Positions 18,586 to 27,718 of a DNA stretch of 64,000 nucleotides are shown here, piece by piece. The notes beneath the pieces are model-generated. The model saw nothing but the letters and a program-made list of their open reading frames with translations. It did not search any database and was not told the origin of the DNA. The translations under genes and the position numbers were made by a program. The stretch lies in NCBI GenBank assembly GCA_965230635.1, contig CBDDLJ010000021.1, positions 124,001 to 188,000 on the forward strand. Reading direction: 5' to 3'. Source of the DNA: CBDDLJ01 sp965230635 (GTDB lineage: Bacteria; Pseudomonadota; Gammaproteobacteria; UBA1113). The first letter of the stretch is position 1, and each line of letters begins with the position of its first letter.

Positions 18586-19068
18586 TTACCCAACGGTTTT
18601 CCAATTACCTGCCGCATCGCGACATGCTTTTCCATAGACTTGCTTTTCACGTCCACCTATAGTGGCAGTAAATGAATATTCTCGACATGGTTGCCCATCG
18701 CGAGCGCTAAGTGTTTTTAATGGTGTGACAGAGTAAGTTACTTTTTCATCGGGATTTTCCCAAGTCGTTGTTACATCTGTACGGGAGTGCTCTAATGCGC
18801 GGTTAAGTTTCATGCGGTCGACTTCATCCATTGAGTGGCCAACGGCATTACCCAGCACAGCGCCAACAATGGCTCCACCGAGTGTGGCAACTATTTTACC
18901 AGTCCCACCACCAATTTGATTACCGACAACTCCTCCAACGGTACCACCAACAATCGTACCCACTGCATCATTATTCATATTTTGGCAGGCTGCAAAAATG
19001 TTTAAGCTAAGCACAACTGTACCAAGTTTTACTGTTTTTTGTAATATATTAGCATTAAATGTGCTCAT
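18586..19068 (-). CDS. Glycine-zipper 2TM outer-membrane lipoprotein (17-kDa surface antigen type)
   Basis: 160 residues. Lipoprotein signal with lipobox IFAAC (Cys28). Next, a glycine-zipper membrane region (~35-82; GTIVGGTVGGVVGNQIGGG, GGAIVGAVLGNAVG), then MDEVDRMKLNRALEH and a C-terminal domain ending GQPCREYSFTATIGGREKQ plus a second Cys (KACRD). This matches the Rickettsia 17-kDa antigen/SmpA-like 2TM family of outer-membrane-associated lipoproteins. Precise function unknown. Transcribed alone, convergent with fkpB. The upstream 297 bases hold no feature I can support besides the degP terminator. Confidence 0.85.
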   Translation of the reverse strand: MSTFNANILQKTVKLGTVVLSLNIFAACQNMNNDAVGTIVGGTVGGVVGNQIGGGTGKIVATLGGAIVGAVLGNAVGHSMDEVDRMKLNRALEHSRTDVTTTWENPDEKVTYSVTPLKTLSARDGQPCREYSFTATIGGREKQVYGKACRDAAGNWKTVG

Positions 19069-19325
19069 TTAGTACTCCCTTGCCCATGGTTATCATTGTT
19101 AAGTAATCAGCATATAGGATTTTATCTGTTTAGCCAATCCCTATTATGCATGATTTTTATAGGCAAGGAATTATCATAGCGTTACATATTACTGTCATGT
19201 TGAATATTCAGCTGATCGTGCTGGTATAGTCACTTATTCATAAAAAGAAACATAAAAATTATATTTTTTAGCAACTTTGTTCATTGGTTGATATCTAGCA
19301 GGTTATTAAATAGTACGGATAATAT

Positions 19326-19353
19326 TTCTCACCCACCTACATGCAGGTGAGAA
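19326..19353 (-). terminator. Hairpin downstream of degP
   Basis: TTCTCACC (19326-19333) pairs with GGTGAGAA (19346-19353) around a 12-base loop, just after the degP stop codon on the minus strand. The T-tract is poor, so it could be only a weak terminator. Confidence 0.4.
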
Positions 19354-19365
19354 TATCGTTGTCGA

Positions 19366-20754
19366 TTAACTCAGCTTATTAATCACTAAATAAATTGCGC
19401 CATTCCCACGGAATACATAAACCAAAATTTCTTTATCAGCTTTTTCAGTCAGTGTATTTAAATCATCGATAGTAACTGACGGACGATTATTGATTGACAT
19501 AATAATATCACCTGGTCGTATTCCTGCTTGAAAAGCAGGTGAATTTTCCGTGACTTGTAATGCTTGCACGCCACGCAAATGGCCAAAGCCAGGAATGATG
19601 GCATCAAAATTCTTAAGAATAATACCGTTTAAGAATGGATCTTTTGCCTCCTCTTGATGTTTGTATGCTTCTGGATCAGCAGAGACAAGCTTAAAGGTTA
19701 ACTTGGTGTTGTCTCGTAGTACTTGAATCTCCAACTTAGAACCTGATCGGTATAATGCTATGCGATTTTGCACTTGGCCGGCAGATTCAATTTTTTTATT
19801 GTTAATCCGTTGAATAATATCGCCGGGCAGTATGCCAGCTTTTGCTGCCGGTGAATTTGGGCTGATGATGGTGACTAAAGCGCCTTTTGCACCGGGTTCG
19901 TTAAGTGCTTTTGCTAATTCTGGTGTAAGGCTTTGGATCATGATTCCTACCATACCTCTGGCTACATTGCCAAATTTTATAATTTGTTGCATGATGGCAA
20001 GTGCCATGTTTGATGGAATCGCAAAGCCTATGCCAACGTTGCCACCATGTGGCGCAAGAATAGCAGTATTAATTCCTATTAATTCACCTTTTAAGCTCAC
20101 TAGTGCGCCGCCAGAGTTACCAGGATTAATAGGTGCATCAGTTTGGATAAAATCTTCATAACCTTCTATACCTAAGTCATTTCGCTCTAAGGCACTAATA
20201 ATACCCGATGTCACTGTTTGACTTAAACCATAAGGGTTACCAATAGCAACGACAAAATCACCAACTTTTAATTTGCTTGAATCACCAATAGAAATTTGTG
20301 TTAATTTTTCTGCTTTAATTTGTAATATGGCAATGTCAGAAGCGGGATCCGTTCCAACAATTTTAGCTTTAAAACGTCTGCCATCAGATAAGGTGACGGT
20401 GACTGCTTTGGTTTGCTCAATTAAATGAAAATTTGTAATAATGTAGCCATTTTTAGCATCAACAATCACACCAGAGCCCAGACTTTCAAATCCTTTATGT
20501 TTGCGTTGTCTTTGTGCTGGAGGCGGTTCACTGCCTTCTTCTGCTTGTTCATTTTCATCTAGAAGTGAGTCGCTCATATCCGTACTGCGCCCCGATGCCA
20601 GTACATTCACAATAGCATTTTGTACATTCGCGATCATAGGAGCTAGACTAGGAACATTTTGTCCATTGACGTGAGCGGGCATATTCGCATAGCTAGTGGC
20701 TGATATGAGCAATAAAACCCATAGTCCTACTCGCGCTGTAAGTCTTTTAACCAT
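19366..20754 (-). CDS. degP: Periplasmic serine protease/chaperone of the DegP/HtrA (Do) family
   Basis: About 462 residues. Signal peptide (hydrophobic LWVLLLISATSYA), then a trypsin-like domain with catalytic His114 (TNFHLI; usually TNNHVV), Asp144 (DPASDIAIL) and Ser218 (NPGNSGGALV), numbered from the ATG at 20766. Two PDZ domains follow (~275-370 and ~385-460; second one has GIRPGDIIMSINNR). A low-complexity Glu/Pro/Arg insert (~65-92) precedes the catalytic core. The second ATG (20752-20754) has GGAG at good spacing and is preferred. It degrades or refolds misfolded envelope proteins. DegP versus DegQ cannot be settled from sequence alone. Confidence 0.92.
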   Translation of the reverse strand: MVKRLTARVGLWVLLLISATSYANMPAHVNGQNVPSLAPMIANVQNAIVNVLASGRSTDMSDSLLDENEQAEEGSEPPPAQRQRKHKGFESLGSGVIVDAKNGYIITNFHLIEQTKAVTVTLSDGRRFKAKIVGTDPASDIAILQIKAEKLTQISIGDSSKLKVGDFVVAIGNPYGLSQTVTSGIISALERNDLGIEGYEDFIQTDAPINPGNSGGALVSLKGELIGINTAILAPHGGNVGIGFAIPSNMALAIMQQIIKFGNVARGMVGIMIQSLTPELAKALNEPGAKGALVTIISPNSPAAKAGILPGDIIQRINNKKIESAGQVQNRIALYRSGSKLEIQVLRDNTKLTFKLVSADPEAYKHQEEAKDPFLNGIILKNFDAIIPGFGHLRGVQALQVTENSPAFQAGIRPGDIIMSINNRPSVTIDDLNTLTEKADKEILVYVFRGNGAIYLVINKLS

Positions 20755-21089
20755 GTCTATCTCCATATTATATGATGAATGTATTGTCGTTATTCAGTAC
20801 TTTATCTTAGAACGACTATATTTGGTTAATTTTTTCACAAAAATAGAGACGTTCTGGATCAATCTTAGCTATGCTGAATGAATACAACGTTTTTGTCAAA
20901 AAGGGAATTATTGCATAAATTTTTGTCTTTGTCATTGTTTCGCATAGCTAGAATTGATAACGAATATTTTTTTGAATTAATTTCGTATTTTCACCGAGAT
21001 TGATAAAAAAATTGCCATATGGGTGTGCTGTGCTTTTTATAGTGTGGGAATTGAGGTAATTTAATAGTTCTGATTAATAAAGGTTTGGT
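20755..21089. other. Gap upstream of degP: no gene seen
   Basis: 335 AT-rich bases between the degP start and the end of pgeF, both on the minus strand. I looked for a sigma-E-type promoter for degP and found no convincing one. No hairpin or conserved ORF. It must contain the degP promoter. Confidence 0.5.
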
Positions 21090-21830
21090 TTAATCCGGTG
21101 CAGTAAACCAAATCAATGTTGCCATACGCCCACAATTTTTATCGCGTCTATATGAGAAAAATAATTTTTCTTCAGTAAAGGTACAATAATTATCCCCATA
21201 GATTTGTTTTACTTTGCATTTGATCAAGTGTTGTGTGGCTAAACTATAGATATCGGCTAACCAATGATCTTTATTCGTTGCATGAAAGTATTTTTTCGTT
21301 TTGTGATCTGTTTCTGTAAATGCTGTATAGACATCTTTTCCTATCTCAAAAGCAGTTGGGCCTATCGCAGGTCCTAACCAGACCAGCGTATCGTTTGGTT
21401 TCATGGGCAATGCTTTTAGTGTTGTCTCAATAATCCCATGCGCTAAACCGCGCCAACCGGCGTGTATTGCTGCAACGCAGTTTCCCTGTGTATTACAGAT
21501 TAATATTGGTAAACAATCTGCTGTGAGCGTGGCACAGACGATGTTGGCTTTGTTAGTGAATGCAGCATCTGCTTTTGGGTTTTTTTTTGATGTTGCTGCA
21601 TCAGTCACCGCAATACCATGGACTTGGTCTAACCAGACTGGTGCTGAAGGTAATGCCAATTTTTTCTGCAGCAGCGTTCTATTCTTGCGTACTACGTTAA
21701 GATTATCGTTTACCGACGTAGCAAGATTAAGTCCAGCATAATTTTTTTTACTGTATCCACCAATACGTGTTGTAGTATAGGCATGAACGTTATCTGGGGC
21801 TGGCCAATTTGGTTTTATGACACTCACCAT
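21090..21830 (-). CDS. pgeF: Peptidoglycan editing factor PgeF (YfiH, laccase-domain family)
   Basis: 246 residues, DUF152/YfiH family. Enzymes of this family remove wrongly incorporated amino acids (L-Ser) from UDP-MurNAc in E. coli. Metal-site motifs: DQVHG (~54-58), ATLTADCLPIL and AAIHAGWRGLAHGIIE, followed by WLGPAIGPTAFEIG and the C-terminal YRRDKNCGRMATLIWF. Cytosolic. Seven bases downstream of rluD on the same strand, a very common pairing (rluD-pgeF). Confidence 0.93.
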   Translation of the reverse strand: MVSVIKPNWPAPDNVHAYTTTRIGGYSKKNYAGLNLATSVNDNLNVVRKNRTLLQKKLALPSAPVWLDQVHGIAVTDAATSKKNPKADAAFTNKANIVCATLTADCLPILICNTQGNCVAAIHAGWRGLAHGIIETTLKALPMKPNDTLVWLGPAIGPTAFEIGKDVYTAFTETDHKTKKYFHATNKDHWLADIYSLATQHLIKCKVKQIYGDNYCTFTEEKLFFSYRRDKNCGRMATLIWFTAPD

Positions 21831-21837
21831 AATTTTT

Positions 21838-22794
21838 TTAATCCTGCGTTCGTAATAGCGTTAAAATATAATCAATATCTTGTGGCATTGGCGCAGTCCA
21901 CTCGAGATATTTTCCTGTTATTGGGTGCTTTAAACCCAATGTTTTAGCATGTAACACTTGATGTTTTAATGCACACAAGGCATCGGTTAATGCTTGACTA
22001 CAATGGCTGGGTAATTGCAAGCGACCGCCATACACGGGATCGCCGACGATGGGAAAATGAATGTGTGCCATATGTACACGAATTTGGTGAGTGCGACCGG
22101 TTTCAAGCTGAACTTTCAGTAAAGTATACTTACCAAGCCGTTCTACTATGCGATAATGAGTAATAGCTTCTTTGCCCGATGAGACAATCGCCATTTGTGT
22201 TCGTTTTTTGGGATGGCGACTAATAGGAGCGTTAACAGTGCCGCCACTGATCACATTGCCGACAACTAAGGCGTAGTAAATCCGTGTAAATTGGCGTTCC
22301 TGTAATTGTTTGACCAGATGTGTATAGGCAATTAAATGCTTTGCAATGACTAATAGCCCGCTGGTGCCTTTATCTAAACGATGAATTAATCCTGCACGTG
22401 GTAATTGAACCAGTGTAGGAATATGGTGCAATAACGCATTGAGTAGAGTGCCTTGCCAATTACCGCAAGCAGGGTGAGCGACTAAGCCTACCGGCTTATT
22501 GATAACAATAATATCATCGTCTTCGTAAACGATATTCAACGGGATATCTTCAGCAGTAAATTTATTGGCTTTTGCTAGGGTTGTATCGATAATAATACAA
22601 TCATTTTCTTCCACTTTATCTTTAGCACGTATCACGCGACTGTTTACTGTAACGTCATTTTGCTTGATCCAACTTTGTATACGACTACGAGAGTAGTCTG
22701 GTAGTAAATAGCTGAGTGCTGTGTCTAAACGGTTACCAGCTTGCTCTGCGGGAATGGTTAATTCAATGTGAATTTGAGCTGTATTCTTGGTCAT
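21838..22794 (-). CDS. rluD: 23S rRNA pseudouridine synthase (1911/1915/1917)
   Basis: About 318 residues. N-terminal S4 RNA-binding domain (NRLDTALSYLLPDYSRSRIQ, IKQNDVTVNS), then the RluA-type catalytic domain with HRLDKGTSGLLVIAK (catalytic Asp) and QLETGRTHQIRVHMAHI. Modifies helix 69 of 23S rRNA. The ATG at 22792-22794 is preferred over an in-frame TTG two codons upstream; neither has a clear ribosome site. Divergent from bamD with 64 bases between, the usual gammaproteobacterial layout. Confidence 0.93.
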   Translation of the reverse strand: MTKNTAQIHIELTIPAEQAGNRLDTALSYLLPDYSRSRIQSWIKQNDVTVNSRVIRAKDKVEENDCIIIDTTLAKANKFTAEDIPLNIVYEDDDIIVINKPVGLVAHPACGNWQGTLLNALLHHIPTLVQLPRAGLIHRLDKGTSGLLVIAKHLIAYTHLVKQLQERQFTRIYYALVVGNVISGGTVNAPISRHPKKRTQMAIVSSGKEAITHYRIVERLGKYTLLKVQLETGRTHQIRVHMAHIHFPIVGDPVYGGRLQLPSHCSQALTDALCALKHQVLHAKTLGLKHPITGKYLEWTAPMPQDIDYILTLLRTQD

Positions 22795-22858
22795 GATCAA
22801 GTATAATTTAGTTCGTTTTCAGAATTGTACACAAGTTTAGCATAAAGGTATACAAGCA

Positions 22859-23665
22859 GTGAAAGATAGGTTATTCAAAGGGTTAGCGCTCGCTTTTTTA
22901 ACAGTTTTCGTTACAGGTTGTGGTTCAACAAAAATGCATTCCGTTGCTGATGACTACAAGGAACAGTCAGCTAAAGATATTTTTCAGAAAGGGGATACGG
23001 CTTTATTACATGGCGCAAATAAAACAGCCATTAAACATTTTGAATCATTAGACACGCTTTATCCTTTCAGTGAGTATGAGCAACAAGCGCAATTAAATAT
23101 TATTTATGCGTATTTCAAGGATAATGATTTTGCAGGTGCCAGCAGTGCTGCAGCTCATTATATTCATCTTTACCCACGTGGTAAAAATGTAGACTATGCC
23201 TATTATATGAAGGGTTTATCTAATTTTAATCAAGATCGTGGTATTTTTCAGCGTTATATCAAGACAGATTTGTCAAAGCGTGATGTGAGTACAGCACAAC
23301 AATCGTTTGCTGATTTCAATCAATTAATCACACGTTTTTCCAGTAGTGTTTATGCACCTGATGCACAGAGACGAATGGTGTTTTTACGCAACTTATTAGC
23401 ACAACAGCAATTGAACGTTGCTTCATTTTATTTCCGCAAAAAAGCATATGTTGCAACAATCAACCGTGCTAAAGATGTGATTATGCATTACCGGGAATCA
23501 CCGCAAGTGATTCAAGCGTTTGCACTGTTATCAATGTCTTATCATGCACTGGGTTTGCAAAAGTTGTCTGATCGAAGTCTCGACGTGTTGGCAATTAATT
23601 TCCCGGATTCACAAGCGTATAAAGATGCTAAGCGATATATGTTGACGCCTGTTAAAATGACATAA
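22859..23665 (+). CDS. bamD: Outer-membrane assembly lipoprotein BamD (ComL)
   Basis: 268 residues from a GTG start with AAAGG upstream. Lipoprotein signal with VTGC (Cys21). TPR-rich mature part: KTAIKHFESLDTLYPFSEY, YAYYMKGLSNFNQDRGIFQRY, QQSFADFNQLITRFSSSVYAPDA. Essential part of the BAM complex that folds outer-membrane barrels. Length and divergent pairing with rluD fit BamD. Confidence 0.93.
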   Translation: MKDRLFKGLALAFLTVFVTGCGSTKMHSVADDYKEQSAKDIFQKGDTALLHGANKTAIKHFESLDTLYPFSEYEQQAQLNIIYAYFKDNDFAGASSAAAHYIHLYPRGKNVDYAYYMKGLSNFNQDRGIFQRYIKTDLSKRDVSTAQQSFADFNQLITRFSSSVYAPDAQRRMVFLRNLLAQQQLNVASFYFRKKAYVATINRAKDVIMHYRESPQVIQAFALLSMSYHALGLQKLSDRSLDVLAINFPDSQAYKDAKRYMLTPVKMT

Positions 23666-23725
23666 AGAAGTATTGAATACTGCCGATTGATCTTAGTAGT
23701 TACAGTCAATGTTTGTTAGTTTGCT

Positions 23726-25162
23726 ATGAAGAAAATATATACAATACCACTGGCTCGAAAAGTCTTTCGCTTATTCATTGTTACTTTACTCGCCTCTCTG
23801 TGCACACAGGTATTTGCTAATCAAGATGAATTGGAGCAATTGATCCATGATGCCAACAGTAAAATCAATATCGGTGTTAAAGTTCAGAATTTAACAAATG
23901 GTGAGGTTATTTTTGCAAAAAATGCTAATCGCACTTATATTCCTGCCAGCAATCAAAAAGTCGTCACTGCTGTTGCCGCTTTGCTTTATCTTGGATCAGA
24001 GTATCGTTTTCAGACAAAGTTGTTAGTGTCAGAGCATTCAATTGATAATGGTCAATTAAATGGTGATCTATATTTTAAATTCAGTGGCGATCCAGATTTG
24101 CGTATACGTGATATTGATGAATTAGTCGTGTCGCTAACGAATCATAGTATTAACCGAATTAACGGTAATATTTACATTGATGATAGTAGTTACGGTGGCC
24201 AAGACTTAGGACCTGGTTGGATGTGGGATGATACTGGTTATTGCTTTTCATCCCCTATTGGCGCAAATATTTTAAATCAAAATTGTGTTGCGCTAACAAT
24301 TAAACCGAGTGCAACGGTAGGACAACCTATACAGGTGCAATTTTCTGATGCCAATCAGTATATCAACATTATTAACGAGGCGGTGACAAAACCAAAAAAC
24401 ACCAAAGGTTGTTATACTTTGTTAAAAGCAGGTCCCAAAAATTCTTATACTTTATCTGGCTGTTTGCGTGCGAATATAAAAAAACATACATTGACAGCTG
24501 CACTAACTGATTCTGATTTATTTATTAATGAAGTGATTAAAGGATTATTTAAAAAACATAGCATAGCAGTTATGGGTAAATATAAACAAAAGCGAGCGAA
24601 AGGAGATTTAACTGAATTAGAGGTTCATCAGTCAAGGCCACTACGTGAACATGTCGCTATGATGTTGAAAGAATCAGATAATTTGGTTTCAGATACAGTC
24701 TTTAAAAAAATAGGCCTGCATTATTTTCGCAGTCAAGGAACCTGGAAAACAGGCTCAAAAGCAATACGTAAAATATTAGAAACATGGTTAAAAGATTATG
24801 ATGGTGTGATTGCTGATGGTTCTGGCTTGTCACGCTATAACTTAGTATCACCTGATGAAATGGTAGTATTATTATCGAATGTCTATAAAAATGAAAGGGT
24901 TGCAAATGAGTTTATAGCTGCATTGCCTGTCTCGGGTGTTAATGGTACATTAAAGGATCGCATGGTCGATCAGAATGCTAAGGGTAAGGTAAAAGCAAAA
25001 ACCGGAACTATGGCTAATGTAACGGCTTTATCAGGATATATTTATACGCTTCAAAACAACGTATTAGCCTTTTCTATTTTGATTAATGGTATTCCTGGAT
25101 CAACTAAGGAGTACCAAGATTTGGAAGATAGGTTTTGTCAATTTCTCGTGACGCATTACTAG
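23726..25162 (+). CDS. dacB: D-alanyl-D-alanine carboxypeptidase/endopeptidase PBP4
   Basis: 478 residues, peptidase family S13. Signal peptide (to ~31, ending QVFA). Catalytic motifs: SxxK as SNQK (Ser75-Lys78), SDN at 317-319 and KTG at 425-427. The long insert between SxxK and SDN (~100-300), typical of PBP4, is present. Trims or cleaves peptidoglycan cross-links in the periplasm. Followed after 16 bases by a small membrane-protein gene on the same strand. Confidence 0.93.
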   Translation: MKKIYTIPLARKVFRLFIVTLLASLCTQVFANQDELEQLIHDANSKINIGVKVQNLTNGEVIFAKNANRTYIPASNQKVVTAVAALLYLGSEYRFQTKLLVSEHSIDNGQLNGDLYFKFSGDPDLRIRDIDELVVSLTNHSINRINGNIYIDDSSYGGQDLGPGWMWDDTGYCFSSPIGANILNQNCVALTIKPSATVGQPIQVQFSDANQYINIINEAVTKPKNTKGCYTLLKAGPKNSYTLSGCLRANIKKHTLTAALTDSDLFINEVIKGLFKKHSIAVMGKYKQKRAKGDLTELEVHQSRPLREHVAMMLKESDNLVSDTVFKKIGLHYFRSQGTWKTGSKAIRKILETWLKDYDGVIADGSGLSRYNLVSPDEMVVLLSNVYKNERVANEFIAALPVSGVNGTLKDRMVDQNAKGKVKAKTGTMANVTALSGYIYTLQNNVLAFSILINGIPGSTKEYQDLEDRFCQFLVTHY

Positions 25163-25178
25163 CTGTAAGGAATCTATT

Positions 25179-26018
25179 ATGCACCTAGCTATTATTTTTT
25201 TTATTATCGCTATTCTAGTAGGGGCTGTTGTTTTTTGGTTAGTTAAACGCTTTATCCCTGCTAGCCGGCTTTTAGCAGTGAGTAGTTCTTTAGTTGTCAG
25301 TGTGTTGGTTTTCTTGTTCTTGCAAGGTTTTGTTAGTATAGAATTACAAATAAAATCTTATGATCGTAACTTGCGTAAAAAGCATCCTGTTTTTTCTTTA
25401 ATTGCTAAGCACAATGCAGCAGAATATCAAACTTTTTTAGATGAAATACGTAGTAGTTTTCAATTTTCATTGACTAAGGAACAAATGGTAGAATCTTCTT
25501 TTGCTCTGATGAGCAAAATATATCCTCAATATGTTGCCAGTGCTTCCGATCAAGATATCTATGAAGATTTACTGGCAACGTTATCACTTTATAAAAAAAT
25601 GTATCAAGATTATCCTGTATTGATTTTAAAAATAGAGTTTCCACAACGTTTTCTATCAATTGATTTGCAGCGTTTACAGAATCCTTATTATGAAAAAGAA
25701 TTATTGAAAATGCAAGAAACCCGTTCGAGACTGATTGCAACAGCAATAACACAACCACAATCTGCTCCTAAAGAAGCCGTTATAAATGCCAGTGTTGATC
25801 GCATTTTACAAGCGTTAATTGAAAAGTTTGGTGAAACAGCTGTTATTGCTACGTTTACTGGGAACGAGGATATGACGTTAGATAAGAGGCAAGCAGCTGA
25901 AATTGTCATTCAATTTTACCAGTTACTGCTTGCACAAATGCCTGCTGGGGCAGGGCCTATTATGCGTTATTTTAGTCAAGCAATGATGGATGATGATGAG
26001 GTGTTGCAGAGTGATTGA
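25179..26018 (+). CDS. Inner-membrane protein of unknown function
   Basis: 279 residues, not recognised. Two hydrophobic segments at the N-terminus (~2-25 and ~33-55) form a hairpin anchor; the remaining ~225 residues look helical and soluble, with no Cys and a run of acidic residues at the end (MMDDDEVLQSD). TAAGGA precedes the ATG. It lies 16 bases after dacB, so co-transcription is likely and an envelope role is plausible. Confidence 0.7.
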   Translation: MHLAIIFFIIAILVGAVVFWLVKRFIPASRLLAVSSSLVVSVLVFLFLQGFVSIELQIKSYDRNLRKKHPVFSLIAKHNAAEYQTFLDEIRSSFQFSLTKEQMVESSFALMSKIYPQYVASASDQDIYEDLLATLSLYKKMYQDYPVLILKIEFPQRFLSIDLQRLQNPYYEKELLKMQETRSRLIATAITQPQSAPKEAVINASVDRILQALIEKFGETAVIATFTGNEDMTLDKRQAAEIVIQFYQLLLAQMPAGAGPIMRYFSQAMMDDDEVLQSD

Positions 26019-26467
26019 AGCGTGTTTTTCAGTCAATTTCCTTTAAGCTGACATTCTGCACTTAGTTTGATTAATAAATCTCAATACAAAATCCGTCAGC
26101 TAAACCTAAATGATTATTGATTTAGTCGTATAGATGGCTCAATCTATTTTTAATTTTTCCCAATAGGAATAATAGATTAAGGTATGAGATCTGTGTCAAG
26201 CTGTCACAAATTACATAATCGCAACTATGACATTGTATCATTAGGGCGTACTCTAACTTAACACATTTGCATTAAAACAAACAGCTGGCTTGTCTGCTTT
26301 TACACTCAGGATAAGCGAGAGAGCATGGACAGAAAATTATGGTTTTATTAGTGGTCTTGAGGAATTAGCACTAACGAGCTCTCTTTTTTTTGGTGGTTGT
26401 ACAATATTACCTGTCGTTGAACAATATTTAATTAGTTCCTTGTTGATAAATGCGTCGTTGTTTTTTT
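26019..26467. other. Intergenic stretch before the IS630 element: nothing firm
   Basis: 449 AT-rich bases with no gene I can support. A 70-codon TTG-start frame (26290-26502) runs into the IS left end and has no ribosome site. No clear hairpin terminator follows the membrane-protein gene. Confidence 0.4.
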
Positions 26468-27498
26468 TACAGCGCTTTCCTAAAATAAAGAACCTGCTAT
26501 AATGAGTGATGATTAACGAAAGATGAGAGAAAATAATGGCTTACTCACTAGAACTACGAACAAAAGCATTGCATGTCTACGAAACTGGAACCTGTTCTCA
26601 AGAAGAAATAGCGCGATTATTGGGCATAGGTATTAGCACCTTAAAAAGATGGTTGAACAAAAAAAAGAAAGGAGAAAATTTATCTCCTCCAAGTACACGT
26701 TCAGGCCGCCCTAAAAAAATTACTGCGGCAGGCAGACAAACTATTAAACAGTTAGTGAACGAAAATCCAAGTATCACGTTAGGCGAACTATCAACATTAT
26801 ATTACCAGCACTACAAAATAAAGTTATCAGCTTCGATGCTATGCAGAGAGTTAAAAAGTTTGCATTTCAGTTATAAAAAATTAAGTCTATATGCTACTCA
26901 AAAAGAAACCGATGACATTAAAAAAAAAGAGCGCAGTATTTAGCTCAAATAAAAGATGTTCCGGTAAAAAATCTCATGTTTTTAGATGAAGCAGGCGCAA
27001 ATTTACAAATGATACCTCGATATGGACGCAGTCCCAAAGGTGAAAGAGTCGCTTTTTCTGCCCCCTATCAACGAGGGAGGAAAATAACGATGCTCAGTGC
27101 TATCAGTATTTATCAGGTTGAAGCAGCTATGTATGGTACTTGGAGTGCAGATAGTCAAATATTTAATGAATTTATAATACACATGCTACGACCTATTTTA
27201 AAACCAAGCCATGTTTTAGTCATGGATAATGTTAGTTTTCATAAGAACAAACAACTTGAGCAAATAATGAATGAAGTTGGTGCGCGTATTATATATTTAC
27301 CACCCTATCATCCTGAATTTAACCCTATTGAAGAAATGTGGTCAAAGGTAAAAATATATCTTCGAAAGTGCCAAGCACGATCATTAGATAGCTTTCAGAA
27401 TGCTATCAAAAGTGCTTTTCAAGCTGTTACTCAAAATGATTTATTGGGATGGTTTAAACATGCAGGATATTAGATCATTATTTTAGGAAAGTGCTGTA
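26468..27498 (+). mobile_element. IS630-family insertion sequence, complete (about 1.03 kb)
   Basis: Both ends are visible: 21-bp terminal inverted repeats at 26468-26488 (starts TACAGCGCTTTCC) and 27478-27498 (complement starts TACAGCACTTTCC), with one mismatch. The TA at each outer edge fits the TA target duplication of IS630/Tc1-mariner elements. The transposase frame is split by a -1 shift at a run of nine A. It sits between the dacB-linked membrane-protein gene and valS, in non-coding DNA. Confidence 0.93.
26536..27473 (+). CDS. IS630 transposase, in two frames joined by a -1 shift at an A9 run
   Basis: Frame 1 (26536-26943, 135 codons) encodes the helix-turn-helix DNA-binding part (SQEEIARLLGIGISTLKRWL) and the RSGRPKKIT linker. 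The second part (annotatable from an internal ATG, 26976-27473) encodes the DDE domain: MFLDEAGA, VMDNVSFHKN and NPIEEMW give Asp, Asp and Glu in the expected order. At 26920-26928 nine A precede G; sliding back one base joins the frames into ~312 residues (KKRAQYLAQIKDV at the joint). All catalytic residues survive, so programmed or transcriptional slippage may produce active enzyme; simple decay is the alternative. Confidence 0.88.
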
Positions 27499-27718
27499 AG
27501 TTCTCCGATACAGAGTTTAGCAATAATACCGTAATAATTGCTAATGAATTATTATATTATAGTGCGTAAATATAGATATAATATTCTGAGTGTTCATGAT
27601 GTTTTATGTTAACAAAAATCGCTCTTTTTTTGAACAGTCCTGTTAAAAAGAGTCGTTAAACAATTACCTTTAATGCAATGCATTATCACCGTCGTACTTT
27701 TATCAGTTAACAGAAACG

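Noticed and set aside
20755..21089. Sigma-E-type promoter for degP
   Set aside because: No GAACTT-like box with a properly spaced partner could be found on the minus strand.
26290..26502. 70-codon TTG-start frame before and into the IS630 left end
   Set aside because: No ribosome site, rare start, unrecognised sequence, and its end lies in the IS.
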